Shown here piece after piece: positions 49,829 through 60,609 of a DNA stretch of 64,000 nucleotides (its first letter is position 1; each line of letters begins with the position of its first letter). The notes under the pieces were generated by a model that was not told the DNA's origin, did no database searches, and saw only the letters and a list, made by a program, of their open reading frames with translations. The translations under genes were made by a program, and so were the position numbers. The stretch is from Symsagittifera roscoffensis (lineage: Eukaryota > Xenacoelomorpha > Acoela > Convolutidae), in assembly GCF_963678635.1 (NCBI RefSeq), contig NW_026971149.1, positions 1,242,001-1,306,000 of the forward strand, in the 5' to 3' direction.

Positions 49829-50218
49829 TCGCTATGCATTAAGTTTGGGTATAGAGTCTACGGTAAAAACTTTGAATGTTTTGCGAAATAATTGGAAAAA
49901 CTTTTAACAAAACTTCAAAACACAATAAAGCTTGTTATAATTTGACTTATTTACTCTTTTTTTTTAGATATTCTTACTTTTTATGTACTTGAAACATTGC
50001 TGAAACCTACTGAAACTTCAAAAAAAAAATCATTTTTTTTAGAGAAAAACAATTAAATTATTAAATTTCAAAGATAGTATATAAATCACTGCATCGTATT
50101 TAAAATTCACCGCAATTTTTTAATAAAACACCAATAAAATACTGCAAGGTACAAAATTTTATTAAATTGCAACACTTGTTATAGAACTATTCCATTGCAT
50201 CAGTTCTTATAAGTTCAT
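49829..50218. other. Shortened gene-free spacer (M5)
   Basis: Same spacer as other M blocks but lacking about 230 bp after 'gtatagagtctacggta' near 49862. No gene. Confidence 0.6.
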
Positions 50219-51256
50219 TGGTTTTTTGCATGATTTTCATCATCTTGAACTTGTAATTTCGGATAAAAATAACTAAGTCCTTTCTTTGTTTGCTCATATG
50301 TGGCTACCATATTGTTTATAGTACTGAATCCTCTATTTGTAGATGTTAGATTGATTGCTTCATCGAGCACTCTCCTGTATTTTGACATGGGTTCATCTCC
50401 AGAATCTTCTAGAACTCGTTTTTTTTAAATCCTTTGCTGCTAAATTTGATTTGGTCTGTTTTGTTTTCATAGCAGCAATAAGTTTTGCTACATAAACATA
50501 GCGTTTCTGTGCACTCAAATACCTCTTTGTAAAGTCCCGGCTCCCGCTTGTCATGCTGTTTATGAATATCTCAACAGTTCGAGGGAAGAAGTTAGATTTT
50601 GCATCTGCCTTGAAAGTGTCTCTGCAGTCATTTTCCATCATTTTTTCTCGAATTACTCATACAAGTTTTCCTCAGCAAGTGCCAAGTAAAGTGAGTCTGT
50701 ATCCATCTCCAACTCTTCAAATTTGTTTACATCACAGAACTTGTCAAAGATGTTTTACTAGAGTTCCAACATTCACAACTTGCATACTGATGTATGAAAA
50801 AACCAACCTTGAAGGATTCTCGGTGCTGAATGGTTGATTTCAACAACTCCCCTCATACACGTCTTTTTTAACTGTCTTTAATGTTTTGAACAACGGCTTT
50901 TTTATTGCTTTATGAGTTTTTCCAAGGCTTAGATATTTTTTGATTGTATGCCCGGAACTATCCATGATCTGATATCCATACGAGGAATTGCCTAAAACTG
51001 TTTTCATAGTTTCTGCTAAAACTCATTAGAAAGAATTTTCATCTCCTTCTCCTTTTGCATCAACCACTGACTGAACTAAATTATTGAAACATTTCTGAGG
51101 AGAATATTGAACAAAACGGTAAATTTTGGTGCGCTGCAAGCCAAATTCTAAGCAAAAGTTGAACAGAGGAGTTATAACTGTTCCACTTGTAGCTTGAAAC
51201 TAGTTATCAGCCTTCTCTTAGGATGCTGTAACATTTCGTTCTCGATTGCATAGTTC
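50219..51256 (-). pseudogene. polB: Protein-primed DNA polymerase B, C-terminal half, M5 copy
   Basis: Motif B NSSYGYQIMDSSGHTI (about 50990-50945), KAIKKPLFK..LKTVKKDVYE, motif C DTDS (codons 50692-50703), DCRDTFKADAKSNFFPRTVE and SAQKRYVYVAKLIAAM (50641-50460) and a frameshifted end (about 50400-50240). Runs without a break into copy B at 51257. Confidence 0.72.
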
Positions 51257-52887
51257 TTCAAGTAATCTTCAATAAAATTTTTCCACGCTTAGATAGATAG
51301 CCAAAAACATACCAAAAATAGCCAGAAATAGATCCATCTTTTTTTGTTAGAAACGAGTCTGTAGAAAGATGTTTTTTGCAGGGAAAGTGATTTCTGATGT
51401 GGTTTTTGATCTTGTCATTGGTTTTGAAACTTTCCAACCACTCACACCCACATTTCTTAAACTTGGTATTCTTTCTCTTTAATGTATTCTCGTTGCTTAT
51501 CATCCACCTCAACTTCTTAATACCTCGTTCACTATAGTGTTCTATTAAGGAGGGACGAGCTTCATGACAAGAACGGAAGTGGTAGTAGCATCCCATTTTT
51601 TCGAACACTGTTCTACAGTGATCACAATAAACGTCCACATTAAAACAGTCGATTTTTTTCTGTTTTCCGGATGTGAAAAAGCTCTCAATTTTATACTCTG
51701 GTCTTGTTTCCTGTTAGTAAGACTTGACCAACTTCTCAAGTTGCGAGTTTTGATTTTGTCTAGCCTTAAACTTCTGCATATCGGTGCCAAACTCCTATCT
51801 CGTGTACAGTCCTGTTGGCATATCTTGACACGTTGAGAAAGGGTGAAGCCTGCTTGCATCAATCCCAACGATTGATTTACAATCAGTTGTTGAGTTTCTG
51901 ATGTATGTTTCATCAAGTACAGCTTTTTGAGAAAAAACAATGGAAGGTCCGCCAGTCATGTCCTCTCTCTAAATTTTTCACACAAGTCTTTCGCAAAATG
52001 GATAAAACTTGTAGTTTGTAGGTTTGTGTGGACATATGTTTGCTAGATTTGGAAAAGCACATCCAAATTTCAATAATTCCATCAATTTTTTATGATAAAA
52101 CTGAACCATTTTTTGCATTGCTTCCAGGGTTGGAATATATCCTTGTTGTTTTACCACTTCAAAGTCTTTGAAAACTGTCATTCCGTTTCTATTCCGGGTC
52201 TCTTGTAAGTAATTGTAATTATTCAAACCAGATGGATGCACAGTGTTGATTTGAAGATTTGTCAGTGCTTGTTGTTCGTCAAGCCCACTCGTTCTCAGCT
52301 TCTGATAATCGACGAAGTCTTTGTCTAGAGGATTAATGCTTATAATTTTTTTGATAAAGCTTCATACAGTGTCAATTCGGGAAAATCAAGTTTGTCTAGG
52401 TTATCAAATCACTCATAGTGGAAAAATCTTTTGGTTTCGCTAGCTTTATAGGCTTTTGGAATGGAATCGAGAGTAGATGCTCCACTCAGAAACCTCAATA
52501 TTTCGCGAAATTGTACATCTCCACACTTAGAGGAAATTATACCGTATGCTTTTTGAATGACTGATGTTTCCCTAATCAAATAAGGGATTAAATTCAAATC
52601 ATATCTAACGCTGTTAAAACCAAAAACAGTTAAAGTTTATACATATCTCTCCAGATGTTGTTTCAAACTAATGTGAAATATGTTTTTTTAAACCAATCTT
52701 GAAATTTTGTTCTCCTCTCCAGCCAACTTTTTTCAGCCAACAGTTCGAGGATGCTTACAAAATTAATTATAAAGTTCTGTGGATCCTTGTTGTACAAAAA
52801 GATGGGTTCCTCGACCAGATTCGATGACAAATAGACTGAAAATGGAACATATTTTCCAATCCAGTTTGTAGTTTGTGTTTCTTTTGA
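51257..52887 (-). pseudogene. polB: Polymerase B central part, copy B
   Basis: Contains SGLNNYNYLQETRNRNGMTV with FKDFEVVKQQGYIPTLEAM (52241-52090), motif A region SIVGIDASRLHPF near 51890-51850 (Asp retained, LYP changed to LHP) and CDHCRTVFEKMGCYYHFRSC (51638-51560). Several frameshifts, including TGGPSIVF.. into another frame. The part above 51495 is also the first half of a 3.275 kb tandem duplication. Confidence 0.72.
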
Positions 52888-54769
52888 TTCATCTGTCGTC
52901 GTTTATCATCCACCTCTCTCTTCTTATTACCTCGTTCACTATCCTGTTCTGTTAAGGAGGGACGAGCTTCATGAAAAGAACGGAAGTGGTAGTAGCATAC
53001 CATTGTTTCGAACACTGTTCTACAGTGATCACAATAAACGTCCACATTAAAACAGTCGATTTTTTTCTGTTTTCCGGATGTGAAATAGCTCTCAATTTTT
53101 CATTCTGGTCTTGTTTCCTGTTAGTAAGACTTGACCAACTTCTCAAGTTGCGAGTTTGATTTTGTCTAGCTTTAAACTTCTGCATATCGGTGTCAAACTC
53201 CTATCTCGTGTACAGTCTTGTTGGCATATCTTGACACGTTGAGAAAGGGTGAAGCTGGCTTGCATCAATCCCAACTATTGATTTACAAACAGTAGTTGAG
53301 TTTCTGATCTATGTTTCATCAACTACGGCTTTTTGAGTAAAAACAATGGAAGGTCCGCCAGTCATGTCTTCTCTAATTTTTTCACACAAGATTTTCGCAA
53401 AATGGAAAAAAAACTTGTAATTTGTAGGTTTGTGTGGACATATGTTTGCTAGATTTGGAAAAGCACATCCAAGTTTCAATATATCTATCCCCTTGTTATG
53501 ATAAAACTGAACCATTTTTTGCATTGCTTCCAGGTTTGGAATTTATCCTTGTTGTTTTACCACTTCAAAAATCTTTGAAAACTGTCATTCCGTTTTTATT
53601 CCAAGTCTCTTGTAAGTAATTGTAATTATACCAACCAGATGGAGGCACAGTGTTGATTTCAAGCTTTTTCAGTGCTTGTTGTTCGTCAAGCCCACTCTTT
53701 CTCATCTTCTCATAATCGACGAAGTCTTTGGCTAGAGGAAATAATGTTTATAAATTTTTTGAAAAACCTTCGTACAGTGGCAATTCGGGAAAATCAAGTT
53801 TGTCTGGGTTATCAAACCACTCATAGTGAAAAAATCTTTTGGTTTCGCTAGCTTTATAGGCTTTTGGAGAGGAGTCGAGAATAGATGCCCCACTCAGAAA
53901 CCTCAATATTTCGCGAAATTGTACATCTCCAAACTTGAAGGAAAATATACCGTTTGCTTTTTGGATGACTGATGTTACCCTAATCATATAAGGGATTAAA
54001 TTCAAATCATATCTGCCGCTGTTAAACTTAAAAATAGTTGAATTATTTACATATCTCTCCAGATGTTGTTTCAAACTAATGTGAAATATGTTTTTTCAAA
54101 CCAATCTTGAAATTTTGTTCTCCTCTCCAGCTATTTTTTTCGCCCAACAGTTCGAGGATGCTTACAAAATCAATTATCAAGTTCTGTGGATCCTTGTTGT
54201 ACAAATTGATGGGTTCCTCAACCAGATTCCATGATAAAAAGACTGAAAATGGAACCTATTTTTCAATCCAGTTTGTAGTTTGTGTTTCTTTTGATTCCTC
54301 TGTAGGAACACAAATCGACTCAAAATCGACTCAAAATTGCTAAGTTTTGAAAAGTTTGTTATCTTCAGAAACTGGAAGATTGAATCCTTCTAGCTTTTCA
54401 AACAAGGTTTCTCGAAGCTCATACACGTTCTTTGTGTAAATATGTCTCATTCGGTCCTTACCTCTCAGGAGTCACAGCTAGGGAATCGAAAGCACTTGAA
54501 GAAACTTTCCATATCATTTGTATGAATGATAAGATTGTCAAATCTCAGTAGTTTTACTTTAATTTTTTAGCAAATTTTCCCGTACTTCGTCGAGCTATTT
54601 CTCTTACATTTTCTCCTTCTTGGATATCGAAATCGTATATAAAGATGTTTCTTTGCACAATTTCATCGAAAACGGGTAAGTCTTCTACAGAAAATCCACG
54701 AAAATGTTTATGATCAGAACTAGATTTTGATATAAATTCTGTAAAGTAACTGGAAGTGTCCGTTCATGT
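51495..54769 (-). repeat. 3.275 kb tandem duplication, unit 1
   Basis: Starts at 'gcttatcatccacctcaac' and ends 'tggaagtgtccgttcatgt'. Unit 2 (54770-58043) follows directly and starts and ends with the same words. Offsets between matching positions stay within 3273-3279. The units contain polymerase copies B+C and D+E. Confidence 0.9.
52888..54769 (-). pseudogene. polB: Polymerase B N-terminal to central part, copy C
   Basis: Reading leftwards: a decayed N-terminal region (GENVREIARR, RETLFEKLEGFNLPVSEDN), an exonuclease I region broken by an 11 bp duplication (54316-54337), PFSVFLSWNLVEEPINLYN, LERYVNNSTIFKFNSGRYDL with NLIPYMIRVTSVIQKANG (54074-53980), SGASILDSSPKAYKASETKR and FFHYEWFDNPDKLDFPELPL (53900-53760), a split YNYLQETW..MTVFKDF region, MTGGPSIVFTQKAVVDE, motif A GIDASQLHPF and CDHCRTVFETMVCYYHFRSF (53045). 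Stops and frameshifts throughout. Confidence 0.72.
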
Positions 54770-56170
54770 GCTTATCATCCACCTCAACTTCTTATTACCT
54801 CGTTCACTATAGTGTTCTGTTAAGGAGGGACGAGCTTCATGACAAGAACGGAAGTGGTAGTAGCATCCCATTGTTTCGAACACTGTTCTACAGTGATCAC
54901 AATAAACGTCCACATTAAAACAGTCGATTTTTTTCTGTTTTCCGGATATGAAAAAGCTCTCAATTTTATACTCTGGTCTTGTTTCCTGTTAGTAAGACTT
55001 GACCAACTTCTCAAGTTGCGAGTTTGATTTTGTCTAGCCTTAAACTTCTGCATATCGGTGTCAAACTCCTATCTCGTGTACAGTCCTGTTGGCATATCTT
55101 GACACGTTGAGAAAGGGTGAAGCCTGCTTGCATCAATCCCAACGATTGATTTACAATCAGTTGTTGAGTTTCTGATGTATGTTTCATCAACTACAGCTTT
55201 TTGAGTAAAAACAATGGAAGGTCCGCCAGTCATGTCCTCTCTCTAAATTTTTCACACAAGTCTTTCGCAAAATGGATAAAACTTGTAATTTGTAGGTTTG
55301 TGTGGACATATGTTTGCTAGATTTGGAAAAGCACATCCAAGTTTCAATAATTATTAATTTGTTATGATAAAACTGAACCATTTTTCGCATTGCTTCCAGG
55401 GTTGGAATATATCCTTGTTGTTTTACCACTTCAAAGTCTTTGAAAACTGTCATTCCGTTTCTATTCCAGGTCTCTTGTAAGTAATTGTAATTATCCAAAC
55501 CAGATGGATGCACAGTGTTGATTTGAAGCTTTGTCAGTGCTTGTTGTTCGTCAAGCCCACTCGTTCTCAGCTTCTGATAATCGACGAAGTCTTTGTCTAG
55601 AGGATTAATGCTTATATTTTTTTTTGATAAAGCTTCATACAGTGTCAATTCGGGAAAATCAAGTTTGTCTGGGTTATCAAATCACTCATAGTGGAAAAAT
55701 CTTTTGGTTTCGCTAGCTTTATAGGCTTTTGGAATGGAATCGAGAGTAGATGCTCCACTAAGAAACCTCAATATTTCGCGAAATTGTACATCTCCACACT
55801 TAGAGGAAATTATACCGTATGCTTTTTGAATGACTGATGTTTCCCTAATCAAATAAGGGATTAAATTCAAATCATATCTAAAGCTGTTAAAACCAAAAAC
55901 AGTTAAAGTTTATACATATCTCTCCAGATGTTGTTTCAAACTAATGTGAAATATGTTTTTTTAAAACAACCTTGAAATTTTGTTCTCCTCTCCAGCTAAC
56001 TTTTTTCAGCCAACAGTTCGAGGATTCTTACAAAATCAATTATAAAGTTCTGTGGATCCTTGTTGTACAAAATGATGGGTTCCTCGACCAGATTCGATGA
56101 CAAATAGACTGAAAATGGAACATATTTTCCAATCCAGTTTGTAGTTTGTGTTTCTTTTGATTCATCTGTC
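54770..56170 (-). pseudogene. polB: Polymerase B central part, copy D
   Basis: Paralogue of copy B above 51495. The 153-residue frame 55648-55187 is the longest open piece: a kinked start TLYEALSKKNISINPLDKDF, DYQKLRTSGLDEQQALTKLQ, GLDNYNYLQETWNRNGMTVF and PTLEAMRKMVQFYHNK, then a frameshift. Also ETSVIQKAYGIISSKCGDVQ and FLSGASTLDSIPKAYKASET (55870-55682). Confidence 0.72.
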
Positions 56171-58043
56171 TCTGTCGTCGTTTATCATCCACCTCTCTCT
56201 TCTTATTACCTCTTTCACTATCCTGTTCTGTTAAGGAGGGACGAGCTTCATGAAAAGAACGGAAGAGGTAGTAGCATACCATTGTTTCGAACACTGTTCT
56301 ACAGTGATCACAATAAACGTCCACATTAAAACAGTCGATTTTTTTCTGTTTTCCGGATGTGAAATAGCTCTCAATTTTTCATTCTGGTCTTGTTTCCTGT
56401 TAGTAAGTTTTGACCAACTTCTCAAGTTGCGAGTTTGATTTTGTCTAGCTTTAAACTTTTGCATATCGGTGTCAAACTCCTATCTCGTGTACAGTCTTGT
56501 TGGCATATCTTGACACGTTGAGAAAGGGTGAAGCTGGCTTGCATCAATCCCAACGATTGATTTACAAACAGTTGTTGAGTTTCTGATCTATGTTTCATCA
56601 ACTACGGCTTTTTGAGTAAAAACAATGGAAGGTCCGCCAGTCATGTCTTCTCTAATTTTTTCACACAAGATTTTCGCAAAATGGATAAAACTTGTAATTT
56701 GTAGGTTTGTGTGGACATATGTTTGCTAGATTTGGAAAAGCACATCCAAGTTTCAATATATCTATCCCCTTGTTATGATAAAACTGAACCATTTTTTGCA
56801 TTGCTTCCAGGTTTGGAATTTATCCTTGCTGTTTTACCACTTCAAAAATCTTTGAAAACTGTCATTCCGTTTTTATTCCACGTCTCTTGTAAGTAATTGT
56901 AATTATCCCAACCAGATAGAGGCACAGTGTTGATTTGAAGCTTTTTCAGTGCTGGTTGTTCGTCAAGCCCACTCGTTCTCATCTTCTCATAATCGACGAA
57001 GTCTTTGGCTAGAGGAAATAATGTTTATAAATTTTTTGAAAAACCTTCATACAGTGGCAATTCGGGAAAATCAAGTTTGTCTGGGTTATCAAACCACTCA
57101 TAGTGAAAAAATCTTTTGGTTTCGCTAGCTTTATAGGCTTTTGGAGAGGAGTCGAGAGTAGATGCCCCACTCAGAAACCTCAATATTTCGCGAAATTGTA
57201 CATCTCCAAACTTGAAGGAAAATATACCGTTTGCTTTTTGGATGACTGATGTTTCCCTAATCAAATAAGGGATTAAATTCAAATCATATCTGCCGCTGTT
57301 AAATTTAAAAATAGTTAAATTACTTACATATCTCTCCAGATGTTGTTTCAAACTAATGTGAAATATGTTTTTTCAAACCAATCTTGAAATTTTGTTCTCC
57401 TCTCCAGCTATTTTTTTCGCCCAACAGTTCGAGGATGCTTACAAAATCAATTATCAAGTTCTGTGGATCCTTGTTGTACAAATTGATGGGTTCCTCAACC
57501 AGATTCCATGATAAAAAGACTGAAAATGGAACCTATTTTTCAATCCAGTTTGTAGTTTGTGTTTCTTTTGATTCCTCTGTAGGAACACAAATCGACTCAA
57601 AATCGACTCAAAATTGCTAAGTTTTGAAAAGTTTGTTATCTTCAGAAACTGGAAAATTGAATTCTTCTAGCTTTTCAAACAAGGTTTCTCGAAGCTCATA
57701 CACGTTCTCTGGGTAAATATGTCTCATTCGGTCCTAACCTCTCAGGAGTCACAGCTAGGGAATCGATATCAATCGAAACTTTCCATATCATTTGTATGAA
57801 TGATATGATTGTCAAATCTCAGTAGTTTTACTTTAATTTTTTAGCAAGTTTTCCCATACTTCGTCGAGCTATTTCTCTTACATTTTCTCCTTCTTGGATA
57901 TCGAAATCGTATATAACGATGTTTCTTTGCACAATTTCATCGAAAACGGGTAAGTCTTCTACAGAAAATCCACGAAAATGTTTATGATCAGAACCAGATT
58001 TTGATATAAATTCTGTAAAGTAACTGGAAGTGTCCGTTCATGT
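56171..58043 (-). pseudogene. polB: Polymerase B N-terminal to central part, copy E
   Basis: Paralogue of copy C. It is directly continuous with the gene's N-terminus at 58044-58932, so this is the copy in native context at the 5' side. Carries LERYVSNLTIFKFNSGRYDL, NLIPYLIRETSVIQKANG, FSFKFGDVQFREILRFLSGA and EWFDNPDKLDFPELPLYEGF (57351-57025), the same exonuclease-region duplication (57593-57614) and CDHCRTVFETMVCYYLFRSF (56324). Confidence 0.72.
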
Positions 58044-58932
58044 ACATTTCCAATGCGCGGAAAAAACACAAATGATCTTTTTAGGGTTCCTTGTCTTTGT
58101 TAGATAAAAGACAGTTCACTTATGTATGTCGCAGTAAAAGTTCAGGTATGGCAGAGTCCGGAAGACCCATTGGTATGTTTCTCAGCAAAGCAGCAAAAAA
58201 TGTAACGTTACTAATCAACTTGAATCTCCATTTTGTGTTCTGGTGTCCTCTGGTTCATTGCTCCACAATATCAAATTTTTCCACTTTTCCTTGGATTGTT
58301 ATCAAGTCTGCTTTAGTACAGAGCAAATGAGATTTTTCAAACAAAATACTGTTTTCATGGGCGTATAATTATCAATATTAACCAGTCTCAATGTTTCGAA
58401 GAACAAAAACCAGAGCAATGTTGTTTTCAGCAGCAGAATTGAGCTAGTTGAAAAATTCTTCAAGTTTCTCGCTGATTATTTTATTATCTAAGTGGACAAC
58501 TTTAATTTAAACAACTTACCCCTTTTCCATCTACGTATCCACCAAAGAATGTTGACAAGCACTATGTTCCTCCTTCAGCTTTTCACGATCTCCACCTTTT
58601 TCCTTCGCAATCTTGTTCAACTCCGCTACAGTATCACTAGGTTTCCGTTGTTTTGCTCCATGTTCCTTTCTCCGATGTTGTTGGAGAGAAGTGTAAATTG
58701 TTCACAGGAAGAACAAACCGTTGACTGCTTCGAACTTGGTTGAGCATGCTTCTTCGCAACTTGATATTCCATCTCTTCCTTTTTCTTGGACATAAAAATA
58801 CAATTTGGACACATATGTTCATCATTGTATTTATTTTTTCCATCTCTTTCGATGTCTCGCAGCATCAGGTATCCTGTAATTGTCACCGCATTTCTCGCAC
58901 TTGACTTTGTCATTTCTGTTTAGAGCAGGCAT
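58044..58932 (-). pseudogene. polB: Polymerase B N-terminus with zinc-finger-like and OTU-like motifs
   Basis: Probable gene start at the ATG 58932-58930: MPALNRNDKVKCEKCGDNYR then DAARHRKR, a CX2C..H finger. The frame then shifts; CPNCIFMSKKKEEMEYQVAK with a His and SKQSTVCSSCEQ follow (58800-58690), a second finger. Lower down, EKSHLLCTKADLITIQGKVE, KWRFKLISNVTFFAALL and KDHLCFFRAL (58077-58048) are readable. The last resembles the D..C.FRA catalytic block of OTU-like cysteine proteases. Multiple stops and a deleted stretch near 58500-58600 make it inactive. Confidence 0.65.
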
Positions 58933-59165
58933 TATCTAAAAAAAGTTTGGAACTTTAGAAATGTTCCAAAATCAATAAGTTAAAGTACCCACTGAATGAA
59001 GAATTTACTTTTTTCTTTTTGCGAAGTAACGAGTTGTAAAATTTGAAGTAAAATTCAATTGACTGTTTCCCATTAACAAACAAAAAGGATGATTCAACCC
59101 AATAAAATGAACGCATTTATACTATCAATGACATCATCGCCTAGCCAATTATTGTTCTATGGTCA

Positions 59166-59173
59166 TGACGTCA
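59166..59173. promoter_or_regulatory. TGACGTCA palindrome 1
   Basis: Perfect CRE-type (CREB/ATF) palindrome, 235 bp upstream of the polymerase start codon. Confidence 0.5.
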
Positions 59174-59248
59174 TTTTTTAAATAGAAGTGAGGTCACAAC
59201 CCACGCAATTTTCTCTTTACGGCAATATTGTCATTCTATAAATAGAAT

Positions 59249-59256
59249 TGACGTCA
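59249..59256. promoter_or_regulatory. TGACGTCA palindrome 2
   Basis: Second perfect CRE-type palindrome, directly after a TATAAATAG (59238-59246). It is also found once in each LTR of the retrotransposon. Confidence 0.5.
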
Positions 59257-59330
59257 CCACCCAAGCGATCTTCCTTTTATGGTTGTGCACATTTAGAGCT
59301 AGGATATCTGAAGAGATGTCAGACAAAACA

Positions 59331-59833
59331 TAAATATTTAAGCAACATTGACATAAAACACTAACCAGTTATGAAATGATTTTCCAGTATATTCAAAGAC
59401 TGTTTTTATTCCCTACCCAACTCCCAAACTTGTCAAAACTCCCCAGCAAAATTCTTTGTTCCTCCAGTTCTTTAAAGATTTTCAAAGTCCAAAACTTTGC
59501 ATGATCATGTCTGGACTCAGATTTCTAGAGATTTGCTTTGAAAAATTGATCAACTTTGAATTATCTTCTCAATTCTACATCAAAATAAAAAAACTTGACT
59601 TTCTACTGAAAAATCATCAATTTCTCATCAATTATATACAAAAAATTGACTTATCTTGACGAGAAGAATTGTAAAGATGCTACTTTTATTAATTGTCTTG
59701 TTTTGTTACTGATATTGGAAATATTTCTTGTTTTTCCAGCAAACAACTTTTAGTCAATTAATTTTGCGATTGCTTTTGTGTATAGTTTTATTCATTTGGA
59801 AGATTTAAAACCTTAAAAGGTAAACTTTTGTCC
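59331..59833. other. AT-rich gene-free segment
   Basis: No supported gene. ORF 59456-59659 has a phenylalanine/lysine/isoleucine-rich translation typical of AT-rich non-coding DNA. Confidence 0.55.
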
Positions 59834-60017
59834 GATTGGATACGACAAGTTGAAAAAAAAAAACATTTTTATGATTGGAAACGACAATGTGTAAAAGTTC
59901 CCAAAATGGATCATTGTTTCCGATTGAACACGATTTTTCTATAACAACTCCATAAGAGGAAACTGAAATTGGTTTAGACACGATTACAATCCAATTAGCG
60001 AAAATCAATTCTGATTG
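59834..60017. promoter_or_regulatory. Cluster of ATTGG/CCAAT boxes upstream of the 60.3 kb ORF
   Basis: GATTGGA at 59834 and 59873 (each followed by tacgac or aacgac), ATTGG at 59968, CCAAT at 59991 and GATTGG at 60012, plus a related GATTGAACACGAT at 59922. Clustered CCAAT boxes are typical of NF-Y-type promoters. They lie 250-440 bp upstream of the ORF at 60271. Confidence 0.35.
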
Positions 60018-60270
60018 GTTAAACCCACACAATCCATTTGAAGGTACCACTCTCACTTAACTAAAAATCATTTTATTCTCAAGTCAACTACCGTCAACTA
60101 CCAACTTTCTCAGCTCTAAATATTTCAATTTCAACTTAACCACCGCCAACTACTTCTTTCACAACTGTAAATCTTGTTTCTACTCTAAATCTTTTATCTA
60201 TTCAAACTCCCTCGCAACTTTTTGCTCAAAATGATCTTCAACAAAAAATGATCTGCAAAACAACAACCTT

Positions 60271-60609
60271 ATGTTTTGGGTTGGATTTTCGGCTGATTTA
60301 GTACAAATCCAAATGCGAGAAACAGTTTGTGTAGTTTTTCTAGCACGAATTGACATCCTTGGAGAAATGCAAATGATGGAGGAATTGGCCGAACATGTGG
60401 GAATGAACTACCCCGAAACTCCTGACTCTAGATATGTAGCTCAACCAATCGACGATTTCCTCTTTCTTTGGGAAGAGGGATCTGTGGACAACCCAATTAC
60501 CATGGAAGAGTATGAGCGGTTCTTTGAGCCAAAAACTTCAGTCAGCGAACCACTAAGACAACCACCAGTGTTGCAGACAAGACCAGCTTTGCGCTCTATG
60601 AGAACTTGA
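60271..60609 (+). CDS. Small acidic protein, unidentified
   Basis: 112 residues from the first ATG. The part from about residue 37 looks most protein-like: EMQMMEELAEHVGMNYPETP, DSRYVAQPIDDFLFLWEEGS, VDNPITMEEYERFFEPKTSV and a Pro/Arg-rich tail ending ALRSMRT. This is less AT-driven than the surrounding ORFs. The N-terminal 30 residues are hydrophobic and could instead be non-coding, with the real start at MQMMEE or an upstream exon. No domain is recognised. It is the only convincing stand-alone ORF in the non-Maverick part of the window. Confidence 0.45.
   Translation: MFWVGFSADLVQIQMRETVCVVFLARIDILGEMQMMEELAEHVGMNYPETPDSRYVAQPIDDFLFLWEEGSVDNPITMEEYERFFEPKTSVSEPLRQPPVLQTRPALRSMRT

Larger units (their letters stand above)
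48908..51256 (-). mobile_element. Maverick/Polinton fragment M5
   Basis: Fifth M block, starting within gene X ('cccagggcagtaaaatttcttcc') and carrying hairpin, spacer and polymerase C-terminal half without interruption into copy B. At 51120-51200 it holds the sequence that in M4 is split by the LTR element ('agcaaaagttgaacagagg'), so it is the empty-site paralogue. Confidence 0.75.
54770..58043 (-). repeat. 3.274 kb tandem duplication, unit 2
   Basis: Second head-to-tail unit, near identical to unit 1 (isolated substitutions and a few indels, for example an extra 'tgtctc' near 56168). The low divergence implies a much younger event than the M-block duplications. Confidence 0.9.
58933..59330. 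promoter_or_regulatory. Upstream region of the polymerase gene with paired CRE/TATA modules
   Basis: No ORF. Two related modules lie about 80 bp apart: 'gacgtcattttttaaataga' with 'agtgaggtcacaacccacgc' and 'gtcattctataaatagaatt' with 'gacgtcaccacccaagcgat'. TATAAATAG at 59238-59246 is a good TATA-type sequence on the plus strand, and its complement CTATTTATA is AT-rich on the minus strand. The region lies immediately 5' of the polymerase start, so a promoter for it, for plus-strand transcription, or both is plausible. Confidence 0.4.

Noticed and set aside
58492-58743. 83-residue plus-strand ORF
   Set aside because: Antisense to the zinc-finger-like part of the polymerase N-terminus; hydrophobic composition is a by-product.
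59456-59659. 67-residue plus-strand ORF
   Set aside because: Composition (Phe, Lys, Ile, Leu) is what AT-rich random DNA gives; no conserved copy or motif.
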